The notes under the pieces were generated by a model that was not told the origin of the DNA, made no database searches, and saw only the letters and a list, made by a program, of their open reading frames with translations. Below are positions 36,727 through 44,601 of a DNA stretch of 64,000 nucleotides, piece after piece. Each line of letters opens with the position of its first letter. Within the stretch, counting starts at the first letter, position 1. The translations under genes were made by a program, and so were the position numbers. This DNA comes from Aurantimonas endophytica. GTDB lineage: Bacteria; Pseudomonadota; Alphaproteobacteria; Rhizobiales; Rhizobiaceae. The stretch lies in the NCBI RefSeq assembly GCF_014196845.1, contig NZ_JACIEM010000004.1, positions 1 to 64,000 of the forward strand, read 5' to 3'.

Positions 36727-38412
36727 TTGCCAACAGCGTCAACTATTAAGATCGCGGAAACGCTCGACTTGCTCGACGGTCCGCAGAAGAATTTTTCTGT
36801 GGGCTTCCAGGCCGGGCAGTACGCCTTCTGGTTGGGATCTGGCATTTCGCGGGACCGCGTGGCCGGGCTGGACGGTGTGCTGTCCAAGCTGCTCGAGAAC
36901 CTGCGTCTCCGCATCACCGGCGCCGACTGTGAGCACCATCGCGCGTTCGAAAGTATCCTCGGTCTTGCCGACCTGTCTGCTGCCGAGAGAGCGCAGCTCG
37001 ACCTCGCGCAGCCGGTTGCGTCATGGCCGATCCACGATGCACTCATCGACCGGCTCTGGAACAAGTACTCGAAAGTGCTGGGCACCGAGGTTCAGGGCCG
37101 GCCCTTCGACTACCTACTGTGGGACGTTCTCGAGTTCGCTACAACATTTGCCGCGCAGAAGGCCGACGCCGAGCACCTGGCGATCGCCATGCTGGTTCTT
37201 GAAGGCGTGGTATCAGATCTTGCAACGGCCAACTGGGACGGCCTGCTGGAAGCGGCAATGGTTGAACTCGGTCGGCCGAACGAGACATTCCGCGTCGCCG
37301 TCACCGGGGGCGACCTGCACGGACCGCTGGGGATCGGGACGTTGTACAAGTTCCATGGCTGCGCGAACCGCGCAATAGCGAACGAAGCCGAGTACCGGCC
37401 GCTGCTCGTAGCGAGGGAAGCAGCCATCACGCATTGGGCGCAGAACCAGCGCTTCACACAGATGCGGGAGCAGCTCAGGGCACTGATTGCTCGTTCAAGA
37501 ACGCTGATGATCGGCCTCTCCGGGCAGGACACCAACATCCAGCAGCTGTTCGGCGCGAATGGTTGGGTCTGGAATTCCGTCCCGGCACCGATCGTGTTTG
37601 CGGCCCAGGAGCTCTCCGAGGGACAGAAATCTATCCTCGAGGGTGCGTACCAGGGCGACTATGAGGCCAACCGAGACCAGATCCGGACAGATGCCACCTT
37701 GCCCGCCTTCGGAAAACCACTGTTGCTGGCGCTGCTGCTAAGAACGATGTTTGGCAAGCTTGCCGCACTCGCTAGCCTGCTGACGTCGCCAGCCATTGGT
37801 GCTGCGGGCAAGCAGAGCCTCGTCAAGGGTCTGGAAGCGCTCGAACGTGCCGCGGCGCAGGCCGGGAACGCCAACCGATACGAGTGCGCCCGGACCATTG
37901 CCGCGTTGATGGGCCGGGTCACCGAGCAGTTTCTCGGGGGGCCGGGTAGCGCCGGCCGCCGCCCCTACATGCCGCTGAGTGTGCAACCGGCGCATCTGAT
38001 GCAGCAAGACCCAGCAGTAGGGTTCTCCGGCAGGCCGGAAGCCGCTGCCGCACTGGGGCTGATCGGCCAGGGCCTTGTCGCCAACCAGTGGTCGATTGCG
38101 GTCGACGATCCGGAGCAGCCAACGAGCGGGGCGCTGCGACTTGTCGCTCCGAAAGCCCAGGCCCGCGTGTTTCTCGCCGCCAATGACGAGAACATCAACC
38201 AGCTCGTCGCGTCTGGAGCGTTCGACGAGGTGGACGACGACGTCATCGTCATCTGCTCGCGCAAGGTCACGCCCCGGCAGCAGCGCAGCCCTTCCAAGTC
38301 CTGGCGGACACGCAAGGTGCCGCCGCGCTATGTTAGCGTCAGCGACCTGCTTGAGGGCTCGGCATCGTTTGACGAGGTTCAGGGCAGGTTCAACTCTGAG
38401 GTCGGGCTATGA
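36727..38412 (+). CDS. SIR2-like effector protein (candidate LmuA/DdmA-position effector)
   Basis: The TTG start at 36727 has a strong GGAGGAG site. The 561-residue protein shows a SIR2-like NAD-binding fold: FWLGSGIS (residues 34-41, the GAGxS-type loop), TANWD (167-171, with Asn169 and Asp171), KFHGC with His210 as the likely catalytic base, and a later GLSGQDTNIQQL strand-loop. The roughly 200 C-terminal residues (from about 350) match nothing I know. SIR2 domains in bacterial defence degrade NAD+ upon infection. It is the first gene of a three-gene operon and overlaps the middle gene by four bases. NADase activity is inferred from motifs. Confidence 0.8.
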   Translation: MPTASTIKIAETLDLLDGPQKNFSVGFQAGQYAFWLGSGISRDRVAGLDGVLSKLLENLRLRITGADCEHHRAFESILGLADLSAAERAQLDLAQPVASWPIHDALIDRLWNKYSKVLGTEVQGRPFDYLLWDVLEFATTFAAQKADAEHLAIAMLVLEGVVSDLATANWDGLLEAAMVELGRPNETFRVAVTGGDLHGPLGIGTLYKFHGCANRAIANEAEYRPLLVAREAAITHWAQNQRFTQMREQLRALIARSRTLMIGLSGQDTNIQQLFGANGWVWNSVPAPIVFAAQELSEGQKSILEGAYQGDYEANRDQIRTDATLPAFGKPLLLALLLRTMFGKLAALASLLTSPAIGAAGKQSLVKGLEALERAAAQAGNANRYECARTIAALMGRVTEQFLGGPGSAGRRPYMPLSVQPAHLMQQDPAVGFSGRPEAAAALGLIGQGLVANQWSIAVDDPEQPTSGALRLVAPKAQARVFLAANDENINQLVASGAFDEVDDDVIVICSRKVTPRQQRSPSKSWRTRKVPPRYVSVSDLLEGSASFDEVQGRFNSEVGL

Positions 38413-38996
38413 CGACAGCGGAAACGGTTTTTGAAATCCTGACGAAGGAGGGCGGCTACCTGCCGCTCGGTAAACCGATCAGGATCGGTTCGCAGGCTTT
38501 CGATTTCACCCATATGCTGGTGGCCGGCGAAAAGGCCAACGACCTGGTCATCGTGATCGAACTCACCGGCGCGTCCGAAGACACACAGGTTACGCGGTCG
38601 GTCCTCGCCTTCACCCGTGCGCTCGATGTGCTGGGCTCGAAGCGATCGGTGACCGCCGTGCTGACCTCGGGTCAGGCGGACAACGACCTTGTAAACTCGA
38701 TCAGTCGCGTCTGCCGCGTGTTGCCGGTCGGCGCACCGACCGGGCCGATGGCGGGAGAAATAGTGCGGGACTGGCTGGCCGTGCTGCTGCCGCTGAAAAG
38801 CCCGCCGCCGGTCGAGCACCTGGCCGACTGGAAGGCCAACCTCGAAAAGCAGCTTGAACACACCGATGACGAACCGGCTGTCGCCCGGTTCGTGCATCTG
38901 GCGGAAGAGGGCAAGGAGGCGGTGGAGGCGGAGCTCGCCCTCGAAATCTCGACACTCGCCGACAAGGTGCTCGAGGACGGAGCGGCGCAGTCATGA
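38409..38996 (+). CDS. Middle component of an SMC-type three-gene defence-like operon
   Basis: The 195-residue soluble protein starts at ATG 38409, overlapping the SIR2 stop, and its own stop overlaps the ATPase start by four bases. Its first 120 residues read as an alpha/beta domain (FEILTKEGGYLPLG, FTHMLVAGEKANDLVIVIEL, RSVTAVLTSGQADNDLV). The C-terminal 60 residues form charged helices. I do not recognise the sequence. Its size and position between effector and ATPase match LmuC/DdmB or the 'middle component' of ABC-three-component systems. It may link the ATPase sensor to the SIR2 effector; this is inference. Confidence 0.7.
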   Translation: MTTAETVFEILTKEGGYLPLGKPIRIGSQAFDFTHMLVAGEKANDLVIVIELTGASEDTQVTRSVLAFTRALDVLGSKRSVTAVLTSGQADNDLVNSISRVCRVLPVGAPTGPMAGEIVRDWLAVLLPLKSPPPVEHLADWKANLEKQLEHTDDEPAVARFVHLAEEGKEAVEAELALEISTLADKVLEDGAAQS

Positions 38997-41431
38997 ACCC
39001 GCGTTTGAAGTCGCTCTCGATCCAGAATTTCCGTTCCATGCGCGGATCGGTGGTCATTCCGCTCGATGCGCAGGTGGTGCTGGTTCATGGCACCAACGGC
39101 ATGGGTAAGACGAGCGTCATGTCGGCCATCGAACTTGGCCTTACCGGCTCCATCGCCCATCTCGAAGACCAGTCAAAGTACCACGACTTCCTCACCCATA
39201 TCGACACGGAGGGTGGTTCGATCCAGCTCGCCGTCGAAGGGGTGAATGGTCGTTCGACCGGGGCTGGCCGGCTCACGTTCACTCCGAGTTCGTTCGACGC
39301 GACGCCGGCGCTCAATGCGGCCGATGCCAGTTTCTTTGCTGAGCGGTGCTACCTGCCGCAGGCAGTGCTGGGTCGCCTGCTGGACATCTACGACCAAAAG
39401 AAGAACACCAGCTCGCGCCTGACGGAGTTCGTGAAGGAGTTGCTACGCCTTGATGCGCTCGACGCCTTGGTGGACGGCCTCGACCATGCATTCAACGTCA
39501 CCCGGATACGGAAGCTTGCTCCGGTTTACAAGCAGCTCGAAGAGGCTCGTGATCTGCTCGACCAGCAACTCGAGCGTGAACGGTCGAGCGTCGAGACCGC
39601 CCTGCAGGCGACCACCCAGCGCATCTCCCGTCTCAACGAGCTGCTGGCCGTTCTGGACCCCACAGCAGTGCCGGTCGTTGCCGGTTTCGATGTCGCCGCA
39701 CTGCGGGCCCGGGTTGGAGACCGGGACAGGGACCAGGCCGAACTCGCCAGCGTCACCCAGCAGGGCTCGGAGGTAAGCTCGTTGTTGAGCCGTCTCGAGC
39801 AGACTTCGGCAGGAAGCCCCGACGCCAAAATCGCGGCGCTGGAGCGGGATGCTGCCACCATCGGGTCCGAGTACGAGACGTGGCTGAACGGCCCTGGAGC
39901 ACAGATCACTCAGGCGCTGGACGTCCTCAGAGAGTTTTATTCCGAGCTTTCGCCACTCGATGGCGGCAGCGTCGAGGATCAGGTCAGGGATGCTCTGAAA
40001 TGGTGCGTTGTCGAGGTGGATCGCTGCCAGCGGTTGCTGGACCAGCACGGCACGGCGAGCCAGCAGCTGACGGCGGCGAGAACGACAATCCAGAGGGCTA
40101 CGACGCGTATTGGTGAGATCAACCAGGCGCTGGAAGTGGGCGCCAAGGATGCCCGAACCCTCGCCGCTGCCCTTGCGGGCATCGCACCGCATGTCGAAGG
40201 GAACATGTGTCCGGTCTGCAATCGCGACTACGCGGAGCTCGATAATGGCTCCCTGACCGCACACATTGCGGCCACGATAGCGAACCTCACGTCGGAGGCC
40301 GGGCGCCTGCAGGCGCTCTCGACGGAGCGAGCATCGGAGAGCGAGCGGTTGACGATGGCGCGGCGGGATGAAGCGACAGCCGAGCGGCTAGTGCTGCAGC
40401 CCGAGGCGCTCGTCGATCTGCGCCGGCGCCAGTCTGCGATCGCGTCGATCAGGTCGAGGCTTGAACCGCTGCAGGGGGATGCCGCTGACGGGCAGAGCCT
40501 CTTCGTGCGCCTCGACGGTGCTCGCCGGAGCCTCGCCGCCACGAGACGGGCAGGGCTGCAGTCGGCTTCCCTGCTTCCCGAAATCAATGATTCGGTGGAA
40601 CAGGCAACCGGCCTGCCGACGACGAACTTTTCGAGCCTGCGAGAGGCCCTCGAGGCGGCTACCGGAGCGCTTTCGGGCCGTCTCAAAGCCGTCCACGGGA
40701 CGCTTTCGTCGCGCGTCTCGGTCGAGACCGAACTCGACCAGTATGCCCGCGAGGCACAGTTGCTGTCAGACCGTGTGGCGCGGGCCACAGAGCTGGAAAG
40801 GCGCGTTGCGACGATGAAGGGGGCCTTTTCGTCGATTGGCGAGGTGCGGGAGCGGGCGAAGACCATCGCGACCGCGGCAACCCATGTCCGTTCGGGGATC
40901 GTCCGCGACGTTTTCAGCGGGTCGCTCAATAAGGTCTGGCGCGACCTGTTCGTCCGGCTTGCTCCGAACGAGCAGTTCGTTCCGCAATTCCGGCTTCCCG
41001 ATCGGGGGGATGGCAAGGTGGAGGCTGTGCTGGAGACGTTTCATAGGTCAGGGCAGTCCTCCGGTCCGCCCGGCGCCATGCTCAGCCAAGGCAATTTGAA
41101 CACCGCGGCTCTGACCCTGTTCCTTGCGCTTAACCTGTCGGTACCGTCGCAGCTGCCATGGTTGGTGCTCGACGACCCCGTGCAGTCGATGGATGACGTT
41201 CACATCGCCCAGTTTGCCGCTCTATTGCGAACGTTTTCGAAGGGGCTCGGCAAGCAAGTGTTGATCGCGGTGCACGAGCGTGCGCTGTTCGAATATCTGA
41301 CGCTTGAACTGAGCCCAGCCTTTGCTGGCGACAGTTTGATTACCGTGGAGATCAGTCGCAATTTCGCCGGCGACGCCGTTGCGGATCCTCACTTCTATGC
41401 GTTTGAGGACGACAAGGCTGTCGCTGCCTGA
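38993..41431 (+). CDS. SMC/Rad50-like ATPase (candidate LmuB/DdmC)
   Basis: The 812-residue protein begins LKSLSIQNFRSMRGSVVIPL, as in RecF/SMC-type ATPases. Walker A is GTNGMGKTS (Gly33-Lys39). Long Ala/Gln/Glu-rich coiled-coil arms flank a zinc-hook CPVC (Cys406, Cys409) that could pair two molecules as in Rad50. A signature-like MLSQGNLNTAALTLFLAL lies near residue 695. Walker B is WLVLDDPVQSMDD (Asp727, Asp728), followed by a His switch (VLIAVHERALF). It probably senses DNA ends or structures. The overlap with the upstream gene and the gene order effector-middle-SMC match DdmABC/Lamassu organisation. Confidence 0.85.
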   Translation: MNPRLKSLSIQNFRSMRGSVVIPLDAQVVLVHGTNGMGKTSVMSAIELGLTGSIAHLEDQSKYHDFLTHIDTEGGSIQLAVEGVNGRSTGAGRLTFTPSSFDATPALNAADASFFAERCYLPQAVLGRLLDIYDQKKNTSSRLTEFVKELLRLDALDALVDGLDHAFNVTRIRKLAPVYKQLEEARDLLDQQLERERSSVETALQATTQRISRLNELLAVLDPTAVPVVAGFDVAALRARVGDRDRDQAELASVTQQGSEVSSLLSRLEQTSAGSPDAKIAALERDAATIGSEYETWLNGPGAQITQALDVLREFYSELSPLDGGSVEDQVRDALKWCVVEVDRCQRLLDQHGTASQQLTAARTTIQRATTRIGEINQALEVGAKDARTLAAALAGIAPHVEGNMCPVCNRDYAELDNGSLTAHIAATIANLTSEAGRLQALSTERASESERLTMARRDEATAERLVLQPEALVDLRRRQSAIASIRSRLEPLQGDAADGQSLFVRLDGARRSLAATRRAGLQSASLLPEINDSVEQATGLPTTNFSSLREALEAATGALSGRLKAVHGTLSSRVSVETELDQYAREAQLLSDRVARATELERRVATMKGAFSSIGEVRERAKTIATAATHVRSGIVRDVFSGSLNKVWRDLFVRLAPNEQFVPQFRLPDRGDGKVEAVLETFHRSGQSSGPPGAMLSQGNLNTAALTLFLALNLSVPSQLPWLVLDDPVQSMDDVHIAQFAALLRTFSKGLGKQVLIAVHERALFEYLTLELSPAFAGDSLITVEISRNFAGDAVADPHFYAFEDDKAVAA

Positions 41432-42259
41432 GAAAACTCGGCTTGGCTGCGTAGGTCTTAATGGCTGCGGGTTAACGGGTCTGGCCGAAGCCAAAGATCG
41501 GCACCTGGATGATCAAGACAAAATTTGTCGAGTATCTCGAAGGGCAGAGCCGCAAACGACCAAACGGCAAGGGAAGCGGGGAGCCACCGACGGGCAATGG
41601 GCGCCGCCCGACCTCGCCGGTCAGGTGGACAATCATGCCGTCGGTAGCGGCGAGCAGTAGAGGGCCTCGCACCCCGCCAACATCAGCGATCTTAAGACCG
41701 ACCGGTGGCCCGAACGTCTGCTTTGAGGCACCCGCCCAAACTCCGTGAATGTCTGAAATGGGCGCACTGCTGCCGTAACCAGCGAAGATATCGCAACGGA
41801 CCGACCCAACGATGCCGTCAAGCGAGGTTGGACGTGGGGAGAGTTCGCCGTCCGATCGATTTTCGAACTCGGCGAGGGTCGGGCAGGCGCTAAAGCGCGG
41901 AAGATGCAGGTGTTTCCGGTTCCATACTTTTCGGGCTCGGTACAGAGTCTCGGAGAATATTCGGAGGAGAGAGAGCCTGGAAGGCTCTTACGGCCAACGC
42001 GCAGTCAATAGGTTTCGAGCCAGAGCCTGTGGATCAGGGCCTGTACTCACAGCCCTCGCGCATCAGAGGACGTTCGACTGTGAGTTGATGGCGGAGGGAG
42101 ACGCCCTAATGTCGAACCTTCTCCTATTCGCTATAAGGCATCGCCTCACGGGTCTGCTTCCGTGGCACACAGCAAATGCATCGCGGACGATTGCCAATAT
42201 TCGAAGTGCCGTCCCCTCGGTTTGGACAATATCGTCCACGATCACTTGCGACAGGGTCT
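41432..42259. other. Gene-poor debris between the defence operon and the cold-shock fragment
   Basis: These 828 bases contain only short, mutually overlapping frames without recognisable motifs. One minus-strand stretch at about 41,590-41,670 reads LLLAATDGMIVHLTGEVGRR and may be a gene relic. The end of the region carries repeat copy B (42089-42146). The region looks decayed and lies on the accessory side of the tRNA. Confidence 0.45.
42089..42146 (+). repeat. Diverged repeat copy B (pairs with 1396-1454)
   Basis: This is the second copy of the 58-59 base repeat, sharing tggcggagg, gccct, gtcgaacc, tctcc, attcgct and ggcatcgcct in order. It lies about 115 bases before the truncated cold-shock gene, just as copy A lies just before the truncated citrate-synthase fragment about 40.6 kb away. 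It has the same orientation as copy A. Confidence 0.5.
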
Positions 42260-42361
42260 ATGGCAACAGGTACGGTTAAATTCTTCAACGCCGATAAGGG
42301 CTTCGGCTTCATCACCCCAGATCATGGCGGGAAAGATGTGTGGGCGTTGTCTATCCCCTAA
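42260..42361 (+). pseudogene. Truncated cold-shock (CspA family) gene
   Basis: ATG 42260 opens [20 protein letters not shown], the start of CspA-family cold-shock proteins with the RNP1-like KGFGFI. After GGKDV the expected FVH (RNP2) is replaced by WALSIP and a stop, so only about 33 of the usual 68-70 residues remain. The first 28 residues are well conserved, which suggests recent truncation by a rearrangement at about 42,343. The product would lack RNP2 and is unlikely to bind RNA normally. Confidence 0.75.
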
Positions 42362-42371
42362 TCTGAACTGA

Positions 42372-42719
42372 TCAATCATATCGCTTCTTGGGTTCGTCTA
42401 GGTCGATCACCCACGGCAACGCCATCAGCATCATCGCGTACAAGCCCGCCAAACCCACGACAATCATCACGATGTTCAAGAGGTCTCTGCTGGGCTCCAC
42501 AAACGCGGCAACCCGTTCGGGGTGCAGTTGAAACTCCTCAATTAGCGCCAGTGTGAGGGAGTCTCGGCCTTCTCTCCACGCCAGCATGAGGAAGTTCAGC
42601 AGCACAGAGAGGATACCCAGCCGCCATCCGAAACGCTCGTAGGACACCGGGTGCTTGTAGGCGAGGAATGCCAGAGCCGAAGCCGCAGAAAGCGTGAAAG
42701 TCCAAAGCGCAGTTTCCAT
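42372..42719 (-). CDS. Small membrane protein, tandem paralog 1
   Basis: The 115-residue protein begins METALWTFTLSAASALAFLA and has three hydrophobic segments (about 5-20, 33-48 and 83-105), ending in VIDLDEPKKRYD. Its start is ATG 42719. It is a clear paralog of the next upstream gene, sharing METALWTF, ALAFLAYKHPVSY, GWRL, IEEFQL and the VIDLDEPK tail. No family is recognised. The conserved acidic tail just after the last membrane segment may contact a cytoplasmic partner. The two genes probably arose by tandem duplication. Confidence 0.65.
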   Translation of the reverse strand: METALWTFTLSAASALAFLAYKHPVSYERFGWRLGILSVLLNFLMLAWREGRDSLTLALIEEFQLHPERVAAFVEPSRDLLNIVMIVVGLAGLYAMMLMALPWVIDLDEPKKRYD

Positions 42720-42898
42720 TTCTATGCGGCTCCTCGTTCGGGTCTACTATAAGGTGATTCCCTCGCTAGGGATCAGAACCAAAATAGGGCGCAGCGCCTT
42801 GCGAAAATCGCACTCTCTTAGAACCAAAAAAGCCAGCCAGTTTGCATAAGTTCAAGTTTTCAGCGTCCTGCGAAAGTCTTGGCTGATCTCTAGAGGTT

Positions 42899-43243
42899 TC
42901 ACTCCCGCCGCTTGGGTTCGTCCAAGTCGATCACCAGGGGGAGGAACGTCAGCAGCATCAGGTAGAGCGCAACTGCACCGATCACCGTGCTGAGATTGCC
43001 CGACGATTCCAAGAGAGGTTCCAAAACCTGCGCGGCCCGTTCCGTGTCCAGTTGGAATTCCTCGATCATCATGTTGGTGCCCAATTTCACGCCCTCCTTC
43101 CAGATCAGCGTGATCGCTCCCAGAACCCATAACAGTCCCGCGAGACGCCATCCAAACTTGACGTAGGATACCGGGTGTTTGTAGGCGAGAAATGCGAGAG
43201 CCGAGGCCCCCGAAACGGCGAAAGTCCAAAGCGCAGTTTCCAA
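42899..43243 (-). CDS. Small membrane protein, tandem paralog 2 (TTG start)
   Basis: This 114-residue paralog of the gene at 42372 has the same three-segment layout and the ending VIDLDEPKRRE. Its initiation codon is TTG at 43243, preceded by AAGGAG seven bases upstream. The equivalent codon in the paralog is ATG, so the difference is a single substitution. The 179 bases between the two copies contain no gene. Retained similarity along the whole length suggests selection on both copies. The function is unknown. Confidence 0.65.
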   Translation of the reverse strand: METALWTFAVSGASALAFLAYKHPVSYVKFGWRLAGLLWVLGAITLIWKEGVKLGTNMMIEEFQLDTERAAQVLEPLLESSGNLSTVIGAVALYLMLLTFLPLVIDLDEPKRRE

Positions 43244-43538
43244 CAGCGATCTCCTTCAAGAAAACCCTGCGGCATTTGGTGATTCCTGTGAAGTCCTGCC
43301 CCTTTTCCACGCTTGCATTCGCCCGTTAGGGGAGAACTCCGGGGATTACTCGTACGCCAAAAAGGCCAGCCTCCCGGCCAGCCCCTTCGGTCATGCTGCG
43401 TTTTTGTTGTCCTGCAAATCTGCATTCATTGCGCGTTCAATTCGCCGGATGATCCTCTGTCGCGGAGCCCAAAACAGAGACGCCGTAGGGGAGCCCTCTG
43501 ATGTGCTGGTCGGCCCCACCGGGTGGTCCGGGCAAATG

Positions 43539-43876
43539 TTAGGGCATGACAGGCCTTTGCGCCAAGGCTGGCGTGGCCGGTGATGCCGATCCGGATGGCG
43601 AAGCCGGCCATTGCACGACCTTGGGCGCCGGCGGGCGATAACCCGGCGACGAGTGCGGACGAACGGCGCTGTAATGGCGGCGCCAGCTTTCGATCACGAC
43701 CGTCGCCTCGACGAGCGAGTAGAAGATCTCTCCATTCAGGAGTTCGTCCCGCAGCCGGGTGTTGAATCTCTCGCAGTAACCGTTCTCCTAGGGGCTGCCG
43801 GGCTCGATGAGCGCCGTCCTGGCGCCGACGGCGACGATCCATTCCCGCACTGCCTTGGCGATAATTGACAAGAGAC
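43539..43876 (-). pseudogene. IS3-family transposase (orfB) C-terminal remnant
   Basis: The minus strand encodes the last part of an IS3-type integrase-core transposase: AKAVREWIVAVGARTALIEP, GS-P, a stop, then ENGYCERFNTRLRDELLNGE, IFYSLVEATVVIESWRRHYS and AVRPHSSPGYRPPAP. The expected tryptophan of PWENGYCE is a TAG stop at 43788-43790. The N-terminal region and orfA are missing. The element is therefore inactive and marks the accessory edge beside the tRNA fragment at 43973. Confidence 0.85.
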
Positions 43877-43972
43877 AGACCGGACTTGCGATCGTGGCCG
43901 CCTTGATCCTGACGGCATGCCGGACAGGTGCGGACCGTCAAGCTGAGGTAGACGCGGCATTGGATGCTTAGG

Positions 43973-44008
43973 TGGCGGAGAGGAAGGGATTCGAACCGTC
44001 GATACGTG
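43973..44008 (-). other. Detached 3' end of a tRNA-Ser gene (attachment-site relic)
   Basis: On the minus strand the sequence reads CACGTATCGACGGTTCGAAT then CCCTTCCTCTCCGCCA. This is the variable-arm end, T arm (GTTCGAAT), acceptor strand CCTCTCC, discriminator G and CCA of a tRNA-Ser. One T-stem pair is broken (C-C), and no 5' half follows. Such 3'-end duplicates are left when an integrase recombines an element into a tRNA gene. It lies between the IS3 remnant and the intact tRNA-Thr. Confidence 0.75.
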
Positions 44009-44260
44009 AAGTTGCCTTTAGAGCGTGTCCTCGAACACTCCGCCCCGTTTGGCCTTTTTCCCCCCGGACGATGCTTGATGCATATCGCTCTTTCCGAATG
44101 CCGCCACTTACCGCAGATGATGCATGGCAGAACGACACTCGGGGGATTTAACCCGCAATAACCGAAGAACCGACAGAGAACCCCCAGAGAACCCCACGGG
44201 GCTTCCCGTTTACGGTGTCAGCTGTGGCTAACTATAATTGATTGATCACAATGCGGGTTT

Positions 44261-44336
44261 TGGTGCCGCTTGCAGGACTCGAACCTGCGACCCCATCATT
44301 ACGAATGATGTGCTCTACCACCTGAGCTAAAGCGGC
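44261..44336 (-). tRNA. tRNA-Thr (anticodon CGU)
   Basis: On the minus strand it begins GCCGCTTTAGCTCAGGTGGT and ends with AAGCGGCACCA. The seven-pair acceptor stem GCCGCTT/AAGCGGC is perfect. The anticodon arm CATCA-TTCGTAA-TGATG gives anticodon CGT, and the T arm contains GGTTCGAGTCC. The CCA is encoded. It decodes ACG threonine codons. Its 3' end faces the accessory region, a usual place for island integration. Confidence 0.95.
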
Positions 44337-44601
44337 CCGCGCATGGCTCTCGCCCGCGAACCGGGCTCTGATAGCCGCAATCGGCGCCGGGTTCAAGCGG
44401 CAATGGGCCGGCGAGACTGCGGGTGTTGCGGTCGGGCTAGCGACAGGGGGCCGAGACGGAGAGGGCATCGAATATTCTCCGCCGGTCTCTGCCAGTCCCG
44501 CCGGCCTCCGCCGGTCTTCGCCAGTTTCTGCTGGTCCCGCCGGCTCCCTGCGACGACGAGCGACTTGCACCGCAGCGCCACAAGCCCGATCTTCGCAGTC
44601 G

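Noticed and set aside
39443-40264. Minus-strand frames opposite the SMC-like ATPase
   Set aside because: The plus-strand gene has intact Walker motifs and a zinc hook and is coupled to its neighbours; the antisense frames show no motif.
43861-43971. A short plus-strand frame resembling a small lipoprotein (GLAIVAALILTACRTGAD)
   Set aside because: It has a lipobox-like LTAC, but the start would be a TTG inside the transposase remnant with no clear ribosome-binding site, and it may be chance in decayed DNA.
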